A stretch of 6,669 nt of DNA, taken from NCBI GenBank assembly GCA_026419705.1, contig JANZYY010000279.1, positions 1-6,669 of the forward strand, given 5' to 3'. Within the stretch, counting starts at the first letter, position 1. Every line of letters starts with the position of its first letter. The notes beneath the pieces were generated by a model, which was given only the letters and a program-made list of their open reading frames with translations, did no database searches and was not told the origin of the DNA. Below, piece after piece: positions 1-5,557 of the stretch. The stretch comes from Fischerella sp. GTDB taxonomy: Bacteria > Cyanobacteriota > Cyanobacteriia > Cyanobacteriales > Nostocaceae. The position numbers and the translations under genes were made by a program.

Positions 1-480
1 GTAATGGTAATGCCCCTGTTCATGAGCTAAAACTGTTTCTAAATGGGCAGGAGAGAGAGTTTTTAGCAATCCTTGGCTCAAGACAAGTTCAGGTTGCCAA
101 AAACCAATTTGACCTGCAAATAATGCTCCTGTATTCAACAGCCGCACTTGTTTACCTGCAAGATTGACTAGAGGACAGCTACGGCTAGATTTTACCGATC
201 GCCATCCTTGCCATGCCTGCTTTATAAATAGTATGGCAAAAAATCCCAGACAGCTTAATGCCACCACATAGCCAAAGCAGCCTGTCTGCAAACCCCCCAT
301 TTTGCCTTGAGGACCCATGCACAGTAAAGCGATCGCTGTCATGAGAAGTAGTAAGGGGGGGAAAAGAAAGAAAAATAGCGCTCGTCGCCACCGTTCAGTC
401 CAAGAACCTGGGAAATCGCTCCAGGAGCATCTGATCCAGCAAGCAACTGTCAAAGCAGCTAAAATCATCAACAGATGCAT
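1..480 (-). CDS. M56/BlaR1-type membrane zinc metallopeptidase, N-terminal part (truncated by window edge)
   Basis: This frame is open for 160 codons from the ATG at 480 to the window edge, so only the N-terminal part is visible. Three hydrophobic stretches (about residues 2-16, 35-56 and 69-88) look like membrane helices. A soluble part ends in HEQGH at residues 153-157, the HExxH zinc site of gluzincin metallopeptidases. In M56 (BlaR1/MecR1) proteins such a membrane peptidase senses a signal and causes inactivation of the partner BlaI/MecI repressor. The partner gene lies directly upstream: its TGA overlaps this ATG by one base (TGATG), implying one mRNA and translational coupling. No beta-lactam sensor domain can be judged because the C-terminus is missing, and the signal is unknown. 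M48/HtpX-like peptidases share the motif, but the BlaI neighbour favours M56. Confidence 0.88.
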   Translation of the reverse strand, partial: MHLLMILAALTVACWIRCSWSDFPGSWTERWRRALFFFLFPPLLLLMTAIALLCMGPQGKMGGLQTGCFGYVVALSCLGFFAILFIKQAWQGWRSVKSSRSCPLVNLAGKQVRLLNTGALFAGQIGFWQPELVLSQGLLKTLSPAHLETVLAHEQGHYHY

Positions 481-899
481 CACTTTTCCTCCTTTGCTTG
501 CCGTGCAGCTTGAATGCGTTTGGCGATCGCTTGGATTTTCTCATTTGCCACTTCATCTAGACTATCTGCAAAAGCGGCGATCACATCAGGATTTCCTACT
601 GCTAGAAATCGCTGTAATTGTTCGTGCGCTTTAATCATCTCGGCTTGCTGCTTGGTTAGCAACGGTCTCCAATAAAATGCCCGTCCTTTTTTGTCGCAAG
701 CTAACCAGCCTTTTTCGGTGAGACGACGCAGTACGGTAGTCACGGAAGTATATGCTAGTTCTCGGTTAGGGTCAGCCAAAATGCGATCGTGTACATCTTT
801 TACTGTAACTGAACCAAGTTCCCAGACGATCTGCAATATTTCCGCTTCTAATGGACCCAAAGACAATTGTTTGGGGCGGTAGTCAGGTAATGGTGTCAT
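480..899 (-). CDS. BlaI/MecI/CopY-family transcriptional repressor
   Basis: The 139-residue product matches the BlaI/MecI layout. A winged helix-turn-helix comes first: LGPLEAEILQIVWELG at residues 14-29, recognition helix around AYTSVTTVLRRLTEKGWL at 49-66, and a wing with KKGRAFYW at 70-77. A C-terminal helical region for dimerisation follows. Family members repress their own operon and are inactivated when the co-encoded M56 peptidase is triggered; that peptidase gene follows with a TGATG overlap. I chose the ATG at 899. An in-frame TTG at 977 would add 26 residues (TINQLP repeats) translated from intergenic tandem repeats and unlike the family. No clear Shine-Dalgarno precedes 899. The regulated signal is not visible; a beta-lactam role should not be assumed. 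Confidence 0.92.
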   Translation of the reverse strand: MTPLPDYRPKQLSLGPLEAEILQIVWELGSVTVKDVHDRILADPNRELAYTSVTTVLRRLTEKGWLACDKKGRAFYWRPLLTKQQAEMIKAHEQLQRFLAVGNPDVIAAFADSLDEVANEKIQAIAKRIQAARQAKEEK

Positions 900-907
900 A
901 TGAATTG

Positions 908-992
908 TTGGTAGTTGGTTGATGGTTGGTAGTTGGTTGATGGTTAGTTGTTGGTAGTTAGTTTGAACAAACAACAAACAACAAACAACTAA
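908..992. repeat. Tandem repeats in the leader of the blaI-like gene
   Basis: An 18-bp unit, TTGGTAGTTGGTTGATGG, is repeated twice without mismatch at 908-943, with a decayed third copy after it. Next to it, the 7-bp unit AACAAAC is repeated three times at 966-986, an STRR-type heptamer. The two kinds are partly complementary: TTAGTTGTT (944-952) pairs with AACAACTAA (984-992), and GTTTG (961-965) with CAAAC (968-972), so the leader RNA could form an imperfect hairpin. The block lies between the putative promoter and the ATG at 899. Confidence 0.8.
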
Positions 993-1009
993 ACTAAATT
1001 TCTTATCGG

Positions 1010-1027
1010 TTAGATAATTTTATCTAA
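1010..1027. promoter_or_regulatory. Perfect dyad, candidate BlaI-type operator over a -10-like box
   Basis: TTAGATAA and TTATCTAA form 8-bp perfect arms with a 2-bp centre. Read leftward, the centre contains TAAAAT (1022-1017), a good -10 match, so a dimer bound here would block the promoter of the blaI-M56 operon. The dyad lies 111 bp upstream of the chosen start codon. BlaI-family repressors bind short dyads at their own promoters. This one is not the classical TACA-NN-TGTA core, so assignment to this repressor rests on position and symmetry. Confidence 0.55.
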
Positions 1028-1158
1028 TAGAAGAGCAAAAACAGCTTTTTATGTCTGTTCTTTTTTGAGATTAACGTTGATTTTCTCACTTGTCGGCTGC
1101 TATGTTAACAGCAGTACTATTCTTATCATTTTATTTTTCAATACACTTTGGGATGAAC

Positions 1159-1194
1159 TGTCACTATGGTTGGTGACATGCAACTGGTTAGAAT
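1159..1194 (+). promoter_or_regulatory. Possible comB promoter with a TGTCAC-N8-GTGACA dyad
   Basis: TGTCAC (1159-1164) and GTGACA (1173-1178) are perfect inverted 6-bp arms separated by 8 bp. A -10-like TAGAAT lies at 1189-1194, 38 bp before the comB GTG, so the dyad would cover the -35 region. No good -35 match is seen. Arms of this length arise by chance fairly often in a region this size, so this is only a candidate. Confidence 0.25.
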
Positions 1195-1232
1195 GTAATC
1201 TCGGCAGTATCAAATGCAGGTGTATCCAGCAC

Positions 1233-1970
1233 GTGAAGCTATTCATATACCATACTCCGGAATTAACTCCAGTAGATAAAGTGCCAGAGTGCGCGATCGT
1301 AGTCGATGTGCTGCGAGCTACTACTACAATGGCAACGGTTTTAGCAGCTGGAGGCGAAGCAGTTCAAGTCTTCAGTAATTTAGATCAACTTATGCAAGTC
1401 AGTGAATCGTGGCCTGCGGAAAAACGGCTGCGAGCTGGGGAACGTGGCGGTGCCAAAGTTCCTGGCTTCGATATAGGTAACTCTCCGCTCGAATGTACGC
1501 CAGAGCGGGTTAAAGGACGACGCTTGTTTATCAGTACAACTAATGGTACTCGGACTTTACAACGAGTACAACATGCAAAAACTGTGCTTGCAGCGGCATT
1601 TATCAATCGAGGTGCAGTGGTAAACTATCTACTTGCACTGCAACCAGAAACAGTGTGGATCGTTGGTTCTGGTTGGGAAGGAAGTTTTTCTCTAGAAGAT
1701 ACTGCCTGCGCAGGTGCGATCGCTCACAGTCTTTTGCAACTAGCTGATTTATCTGCCAACGAAGTCGCTGGTAACGATGAAGTAATCAACGCGATCGCCC
1801 TTTATTCTCAGTGGCAAGACAACTTGTTGGGACTTTTCCATCAAGCTAGTCATGGAAAACGTCTGTTAGGTCTGGAATGCCATGAAGACTTAAAATATTG
1901 TTCCCAAACCGATACTTTAGATGTCTTGCCCATACAGCAAGAACCAGGCGTTTTAAAAAGGTACTATTAA
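1233..1970 (+). CDS. comB: ComB, 2-phosphosulfolactate phosphatase family protein
   Basis: The 245-residue product is recognisable along its whole length as ComB, a Mg-dependent phosphatase family that converts 2-phosphosulfolactate to sulfolactate in methanogen coenzyme M synthesis. Conserved blocks include VVDVLRATTT near residue 25, RAGERGGAKVPGFDIGNSP in the first third, STTNGTR, WIVGSGWEGSFSLEDTACAGA, and a C-terminal HEDLKYCSQTDTLDVLPI. The GTG at 1233 is chosen because family sequences begin with KLFIYHTPE directly after it. The frame stays open upstream to a TTG at 1065, but that 56-residue extension is hydrophobic and unlike the family. Only a weak AGG precedes the GTG. Cyanobacteria are not known to make coenzyme M, so the natural substrate here is uncertain. 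It is transcribed divergently from the blaI operon and stands alone. Confidence 0.9.
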   Translation: MKLFIYHTPELTPVDKVPECAIVVDVLRATTTMATVLAAGGEAVQVFSNLDQLMQVSESWPAEKRLRAGERGGAKVPGFDIGNSPLECTPERVKGRRLFISTTNGTRTLQRVQHAKTVLAAAFINRGAVVNYLLALQPETVWIVGSGWEGSFSLEDTACAGAIAHSLLQLADLSANEVAGNDEVINAIALYSQWQDNLLGLFHQASHGKRLLGLECHEDLKYCSQTDTLDVLPIQQEPGVLKRYY

Positions 1971-2028
1971 TAGACTACAACGCAAATACAAAATAAGTAA
2001 GTAGCCAAACAATTTTGTTTTATTGTTT

Positions 2029-2070
2029 TATTTACCCCTTTATAAACAAAAGCCTGGAAAGGGGTAAATA
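2029..2070. repeat. 13-bp perfect inverted repeat downstream of comB
   Basis: TATTTACCCCTTT (2029-2041) and AAAGGGGTAAATA (2058-2070) are perfectly complementary around a 16-nt loop, starting 58 bp after the comB stop. As RNA this is a stable hairpin and may end or protect the comB transcript. No T-tract follows it on the + strand, so it is not a canonical intrinsic terminator. Confidence 0.6.
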
Positions 2071-2230
2071 TCACCTTAATGATACTCTGAAAATAAGGAA
2101 TCAAGATTTTCATCGCTACTGCGACACTGAGAGTCCACGATCCACTAAGATTGAGGAACGCTTTACTAATACCGAGTTGCTATCAAAGATAGTAAGTCTC
2201 GAATGTGGGAAGGTGGGGAACTCAGAGACC

Positions 2231-2284
2231 CTGGGAGTGAGGATTAGGGATAGTGGGGATAAAACTTCACCCCATCACTCCCAG
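2231..2284. repeat. Nested inverted repeat
   Basis: CTGGGAGTGA (2231-2240) pairs perfectly with TCACTCCCAG (2275-2284). Inside it, TGGGG (2254-2258) pairs with CCCCA (2270-2274), giving two stacked stems with a 13-nt bulge on the 5' side. The right arm region CCATCACTCCCAGAAC (2272-2287) recurs exactly at 4788-4803. Confidence 0.55.
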
Positions 2285-2411
2285 AACCCTATCACCGGCG
2301 CGACTCCATCAGTCTTTACAGTTGAAGGCAACTTCGTATAAGTAGCCATCATGAATTGGGTACTCTAGGACAGAGGAATCAAATTGTTTTCCTGATGTTT
2401 TCTTACTTTAG

Positions 2412-2834
2412 TTACGATTTAGGCTTAAGCAAGGGGTACAAACCAATAGCAAGGCTGATGCATCCAATTAAGATCCACCATTGGTCATTTTGCTCAACTT
2501 GCAAAAATGACTCTTTGCGGTTTTTCACAAAATTGCTGATCCGAGACGCAATCTCTTGCTGCTGAGTTTCATCACTATAACTGGTGAAGGAAATAAACGG
2601 AACTTCACCATTACTAGTATCGATCACAACTTTAGATGAGTCATTGTTCTTAGAACCGTAAAATTTTGCTCCCAGTAATTTGTTTACTGGCATTTCTCTT
2701 TCCTCAGACCATAAAAAACCTGAACGTGCTAATTTACAAGAACCTTGTCCTGTTTCGGTTCGGTTACAAGTGAAGGTATTTGCTTGTGCAAATGAAATCA
2801 GAAAAATTCCAAATAGAATGAAGCCGAGTCTCAA
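2412..2834 (-). CDS. Small exported or membrane-anchored hypothetical protein, TTG start
   Basis: The 140-residue product has no function I can name. It begins with a typical signal peptide (hydrophobic residues 4-15, likely cleavage after AQA at 18). A soluble part with Cys23 and Cys33 follows, which could form a disulfide outside the cytoplasm. It ends in one hydrophobic helix (about 119-136, beginning WWILIGC) and a basic KPKS tail, suggesting anchoring with the bulk in the periplasm. The C-x9-C spacing and SP-domain-TM layout recall small cyanobacterial hypothetical proteins, from memory only. The start is TTG at 2834: AGGAGG (2845-2840) sits 5 bases upstream, a near-perfect Shine-Dalgarno, and the signal peptide begins exactly there. 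No ATG lies nearby. It appears monocistronic. Confidence 0.75.
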   Translation of the reverse strand: MRLGFILFGIFLISFAQANTFTCNRTETGQGSCKLARSGFLWSEEREMPVNKLLGAKFYGSKNNDSSKVVIDTSNGEVPFISFTSYSDETQQQEIASRISNFVKNRKESFLQVEQNDQWWILIGCISLAIGLYPLLKPKS

Positions 2835-2839
2835 TTTGA

Positions 2840-2845
2840 CCTCCT
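2840..2845 (-). promoter_or_regulatory. Strong Shine-Dalgarno AGGAGG that fixes a TTG start
   Basis: AGGAGG on the minus strand lies 5 bases before the TTG at 2834. It is the strongest ribosome binding site in the window and decides the start of the small exported protein. Confidence 0.8.
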
Positions 2846-3231
2846 AAGTGCAAGTAAGTGAGTGATAACCACAGTCAAGGAACAGCAGGGAACACCGTAG
2901 TTTACCGTTGGCAAGTCTAAATTTAATACCAAAATTATGGAGAAAATCCGCGATTTTTCCCCAAACAAAGATTCTGCGGTGAAAAATATCCACCGATAAT
3001 AATTCTGATGAGATAGTTTATAAAATGTATTTTAAATGTGTAAATACTTTGTTGTCAGCCCGGAATTATACTGTTTTTCTATTGTTATAGAAATGATTGC
3101 TTAGAAGCTCTGACAAAAAGTTCCCATTTTCTATCAGCTATTCCCGATTCCGGATTTTTACGATCAATACTTACTTTTTGTCAAGCTAGTTAGTATTTTT
3201 CGTATTTTTTCTGGAAATTTGTATCAGCTTA
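2846..3231. other. AT-rich gene-free spacer
   Basis: About 390 bp separate the exported-protein gene from the flavoprotein gene, both leftward. The stretch should hold the promoter of the former and the 3' end of the latter's transcript. Only a weak hairpin, CGGTG-N9-CACCG (2977-2995), is visible. I see no gene, no clear terminator and no convincing promoter match. Confidence 0.5.
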
Positions 3232-4584
3232 TTAATTATTATTTACGTCTTCTTGACTAACGATCGCTAAACCTGCTAAATAAGCAGTAGTCCAAGCACT
3301 TTGGAAATTAAAACCACCAGTAATACCATCTATATCCATAATCTCTCCTGCAAAGTATAGACCTGGCACTAACTTACTTTCCATATTTTTGAAGTTGATT
3401 TCTTTAAGACTAACACCGCCACAAGTGACAAATTCTTCTTTAAATACTCCTTTGCCGTTAATAAAGTAATTTCCTTGAGTGAGTTCTTGTACTAACTGAT
3501 TTAGGGATTTATGAGATAATTCTGCCCAGCGCTTGTCAGGAGAAATCCCTGCACGGTCAACAATGTATTGCCAAAGGCGGTGAGGCAATTTCACACCAGA
3601 ATGAGATGCAATTAAACGTTTTGGTGTATCAATCTTGACTGCTAATAATTTTTGCCGCACTTCTTCTTGATGAAAGTGGGATAACCAATTAATAAGTAAA
3701 TTAGCTTGATAATTACTTGAGTGCAGCATTCTTGCACCCCAAGCGGAAAGTTTCAGTACAGCCGGACCACTTAAGCCCCAATGAGTAATGAGTAATGGAC
3801 CAGTTTGTTCTAGTTGACGGTGTCCGGGTACAATTAAGCGCAGCTTAACAGAATCGACACTAACACCAGCTAAACTTCTGAGTTTTTCATCGCGAATGTT
3901 AAAGGTAAATAGAGAGGGAACAGGTTGTTCGATTGTATGTCCCAATTGTTTGGCTATTTTATAGCCTACAGGATTGCTGCCTGTGGCTAGCAACAGGCGA
4001 TCGCACAACAATTTTTCTCCCGACTTGAGAATCACCTCGAAAGGAGGGAGTGGAGGGGTAATTTTGAACTTTGAATTTTGAATTTTGAATTGTTCATTTT
4101 CCTCCCTTTTCCTCTGTTCCTCTCTCCCCTTCCTAATTTCCCCCTCTCCCACTTTTCTCGTTACCGCAACTACCACTGAGCCTGTACGCAGTTCTACTCC
4201 AGCGGCCTTAGCTGTACTCATCAGACAGTTGACGATAGTTTCTGAATTATCTGTGGTGGGAAAGATTCTGCCATCCGCTTCAGTTTTCAACTGTACGCCG
4301 TGGCTAGCAAACCAGGCAATTGTATGCTTGGGGTGAAAGCGAGTAAAAGCACCAAGTAGGGCTTTGGCGCCTCTAGGATAATTTTTGATCAATTCTTTGG
4401 GATCGAAGCAAGCATGAGTGACGTTACAGCGTCCACCACCAGAAATACGAACTTTAGCCAGTGGTTGATGGCTGGCTTCGAGTAAAATTACATGGGCATA
4501 AGGATTAGCTTTCGCAGCTGCGATCGCGCCAAAAAAACCAGCTGCGCCTCCACCCACAACTACAATTTGCAATGGTTTTGTCAT
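3232..4584 (-). CDS. HI0933/BaiN-type NAD(P)/FAD-dependent oxidoreductase with a repeat-derived insert
   Basis: The 450-residue product is a cytosolic flavoprotein of the HI0933 (YhiN/BaiN) family. The N-terminal Rossmann fold has GGGAAG at 11-16 and an acidic Glu36 at the end of strand 2. The family signature KVRISGGGRCNVTH spans 44-57, LLLATGSNPVG follows in the middle, and the C-terminal FAD site has YFAGEIMDIDGITGGFNFQ at 410-428. The family is widespread and its physiological reaction is mostly unproven. Residues about 145-181 are low-complexity (charged, then FKIQNSK/FKI, then PPLPP), encoded by a pyrimidine-rich tract and an STRR block, and make the protein longer than the usual 390-420. 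The ATG at 4584 gives the expected short lead-in to the dinucleotide site. The repeat patch at 4593-4742 lies directly upstream. Confidence 0.92.
   Translation of the reverse strand: MTKPLQIVVVGGGAAGFFGAIAAAKANPYAHVILLEASHQPLAKVRISGGGRCNVTHACFDPKELIKNYPRGAKALLGAFTRFHPKHTIAWFASHGVQLKTEADGRIFPTTDNSETIVNCLMSTAKAAGVELRTGSVVVAVTRKVGEGEIRKGREEQRKREENEQFKIQNSKFKITPPLPPFEVILKSGEKLLCDRLLLATGSNPVGYKIAKQLGHTIEQPVPSLFTFNIRDEKLRSLAGVSVDSVKLRLIVPGHRQLEQTGPLLITHWGLSGPAVLKLSAWGARMLHSSNYQANLLINWLSHFHQEEVRQKLLAVKIDTPKRLIASHSGVKLPHRLWQYIVDRAGISPDKRWAELSHKSLNQLVQELTQGNYFINGKGVFKEEFVTCGGVSLKEINFKNMESKLVPGLYFAGEIMDIDGITGGFNFQSAWTTAYLAGLAIVSQEDVNNN
4063..4090. repeat. Heptamer STRR inside the flavoprotein coding sequence
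   Basis: Four 7-bp units (TTTGAAC, then TTTGAAT three times) stand in tandem and continue into a pyrimidine-rich tract to about 4153. Because 7 and 3 are coprime, the coding strand reads this as a 7-residue period, FKIQNSK then FKI. It lies between the strands before and after residue 145-181 of the flavoprotein, probably a surface loop. Confidence 0.85.
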
Positions 4585-4592
4585 TGGTCATT

Positions 4593-4606
4593 AGTCAACA
4601 GTCAAC
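4593..4606. repeat. Heptamer STRR, AGTCAAC x2
   Basis: Two exact AGTCAAC units, with a partial third, lie 8 bp upstream of the flavoprotein ATG and would be in its leader RNA. Confidence 0.6.
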
Positions 4607-4620
4607 AGTTAGTGGTTGTT

Positions 4621-4649
4621 GTACCAGACGTGCCATGGTACATCTGTAC
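4621..4649. repeat. Degenerate palindrome around GACGTGCCATGG
   Basis: This 29-bp segment is an almost self-complementary palindrome centred on CCATGG. GTAC-CAGACGTGCCA pairs with TGGTACATCTGTAC, with one bulged base, one mismatch and one G-T pair. It resembles the GTxxAGACGTGCCATGGCACGTCTxxAC-like interspersed palindromes I know from Nostocales intergenic DNA; that likeness is from memory. Neighbouring TGTACCA (4620-4626) and TGGTACA (4636-4642) can form an alternative hairpin. Confidence 0.55.
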
Positions 4650-4660
4650 GTTGGTTATTG

Positions 4661-4702
4661 GTTGGTGGTTGGTGGTTAGTAGTTAGTAGTTAGTAGTTAG
4701 TG
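4661..4702. repeat. Heptamer STRR array, GTTGGTG x2 then GTTAGTA x3 then GTTAGTG
   Basis: Six heptamers follow each other without a gap, changing from GTTGGTG to GTTAGTA. The unit resembles the GTTGGTA/GTTGATG units at 907-960 in the other intergenic repeat. It lies in the flavoprotein upstream region, behind the rubredoxin gene. Confidence 0.8.
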
Positions 4703-4725
4703 GCTAAGGGGCAATGGGCAAGGCG

Positions 4726-4742
4726 CATGGGGCATGGGGCAT
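4726..4742. repeat. Heptamer STRR, CATGGGG x2 plus CAT
   Basis: Two exact CATGGGG units and a partial third form a third heptamer type in the same spacer. Related GGGCAAGG/GGCAATGG text precedes them from 4708. Confidence 0.7.
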
Positions 4743-4819
4743 AGTAAAAATTAGTACTTCAATCCCCAATGCCCAATTGCGAATGCTCCATCACTCCCAG
4801 AACTCCCTTCACTGGCTCT

Positions 4820-4978
4820 TCACTCTGGCTCAAAATCTTTTTTCTCGGCGCCACATACCGGACATACCCAATCTTCCGGAAGATCTTCAAAAGCTGTTCC
4901 CGGTTCGATTCCACCATCTGGATCGCCTACTTCTGGGTCATATGTATAACCGCAGACACTGCATATATACTTTTGCAT
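4820..4978 (-). CDS. Rubredoxin (short soluble type)
   Basis: This 52-residue protein is a textbook rubredoxin, a one-iron electron carrier of the cytosol. Both knuckles are intact: CSVCGY (Cys6, Cys9) and CPVCGA (Cys39, Cys42) supply the four sulfur ligands of Fe. The conserved core YDPEVGDPDGG, PGT-F-LPEDWVCP lies between them. Length matches the classical 52-54 residue form. It lacks the C-terminal membrane helix of the photosystem-linked cyanobacterial RubA, so it is a different, soluble rubredoxin; likely roles are peroxide or oxygen reduction or other redox enzymes, but no partner is adjacent. GAGG (4986-4983) stands 4 bases before the ATG. The gene begins in the spacer shared with the rightward HTH gene. 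Confidence 0.95.
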   Translation of the reverse strand: MQKYICSVCGYTYDPEVGDPDGGIEPGTAFEDLPEDWVCPVCGAEKKDFEPE

Positions 4979-5235
4979 TTTTCCTCGAATAAATAATAAA
5001 TTATCTGCCTTGACTACATGTTACTTTGCCTCTTGATAAACTACTTAATGCTTATCATTTTTGTGTAATCACAGGATTGGGCCATCAATATTTTGGGCAA
5101 TACAAACGTTTTAAAATTTACAAAATCTTATTTTAACTAAGTAATTTACGAATGGTAATTTTTGAAAAAATGTGATTTCGTTTGCTTTTTTTATGGCTTT
5201 CCTAGTTTGGCTCAAAAGTTACGCAAATATACCAT
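4979..5235. other. AT-rich divergent spacer between rubredoxin and HTH genes
   Basis: This stretch should hold promoters for both directions. One inverted repeat is seen, TGATAA (5034-5039) with TTATCA (5052-5057), too short to assign to a regulator. No clear -35/-10 pair stands out on either strand. If the HTH gene starts at 5296, the spacer extends to there. Confidence 0.4.
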
Positions 5236-5295
5236 GTGTTATACCGGGTGTTTAATTTTATTCTGGGTATTCAAGAGAGAGAAAAGCACACAATA

Positions 5296-5532
5296 GTGAC
5301 TGAAAGGCCAAAGTTGTCTAATCTCATTCGTGAATTGAGAAAAAGGCTAGGACTGTTAGTTTGCCAATTGAGCGTTTCATTCCAGACGTTCGATCGCTGG
5401 GAGAATTTCGGGCTACCTCCTCACGGATGGGAATTGGGAATAAAGTTGATTGAGTCGTTGTTGGTGGAAATGGCGGTTAGGAGTCAAGACTTATGGCAGC
5501 AGTATTTTTCAGAGCAACACCCGGATACATGA
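5296..5532 (+). CDS. Short XRE-like helix-turn-helix protein, probably degenerate
   Basis: The 78-residue product (from GTG at 5296) begins NLIRELRKRLGL and continues SVSFQTFDRWEN, the frame of the XRE-type HTH proteins common in cyanobacteria, where the second helix normally reads TQEQFAAKLGV between them. Here only LVCQL stands in that place, so helix 2 of the HTH is shortened by about four residues. The RWEN motif and a helical tail (LIESLLVEM, DLWQQYF) remain. DNA binding may be lost or altered. An in-frame GTG at 5236 would give 98 residues, but the added part is unlike the family; neither start has a strong Shine-Dalgarno. The FHA-PAS-GAF gene starts 25 bp after its stop, suggesting co-transcription and a link to signalling. 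It could be a decaying gene. Confidence 0.6.
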   Translation: MTERPKLSNLIRELRKRLGLLVCQLSVSFQTFDRWENFGLPPHGWELGIKLIESLLVEMAVRSQDLWQQYFSEQHPDT

Positions 5533-5546
5533 GAGTGTAAGAGTGT

Positions 5547-5552
5547 GAGGAA
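5547..5552 (+). promoter_or_regulatory. Shine-Dalgarno GAGGAA for the FHA-PAS-GAF gene
   Basis: GAGGAA is 5 bases before ATG 5558 and lies in the 25-bp gap after the HTH gene. It decides for ATG 5558 over GTG 5555. Confidence 0.6.
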
Positions 5553-5557
5553 GAGTG

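Larger units (their letters stand above)
1971..2411. other. Gene-free spacer rich in inverted repeats
   Basis: No convincing gene is present. The one longer open frame on the + strand (2015-2341) has no family-like features and runs straight through hairpins. Besides the hairpin at 2029-2070, the spacer holds CTATC-AAA-GATAG (2180-2192, extendable to 8 bp with one G-T pair), the nested inverted repeat at 2231-2284, and GAAG-GCAA-CTTC with a GNRA-type loop (2324-2335). It may contain an unrecognised structured RNA or remnants of interspersed repeats. No tRNA or known cyanobacterial small RNA was recognised. Confidence 0.5.

Noticed and set aside
900..977. Upstream in-frame TTG start of the blaI-like gene
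   Set aside because: The extra 26 residues are translated tandem repeats (TINQLP) with no family match; the HTH domain starts properly from ATG 899.
1065..1232. N-terminal extension of ComB from a TTG
   Set aside because: The 56 extra residues are hydrophobic and unlike the family, whose start matches the GTG at 1233.
2015..2341. Open frame of 108 codons on the + strand after comB
   Set aside because: It has no family-like pattern, no good ribosome binding site, and runs through two strong inverted repeats; better explained as spacer.
4593..4742. CRISPR array
   Set aside because: Units are contiguous 7-bp repeats without spacers; this is STRR-type tandem repetition.
4714..4996. Overlapping plus-strand open frames across the rubredoxin gene
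   Set aside because: They are antisense to an intact rubredoxin with all four cysteine ligands.
5034..5057. TGATAA/TTATCA inverted repeat as a Fur-type operator
   Set aside because: Arms are only 6 bp, the spacing does not fit a Fur box, and the region is AT-rich, so chance is likely.
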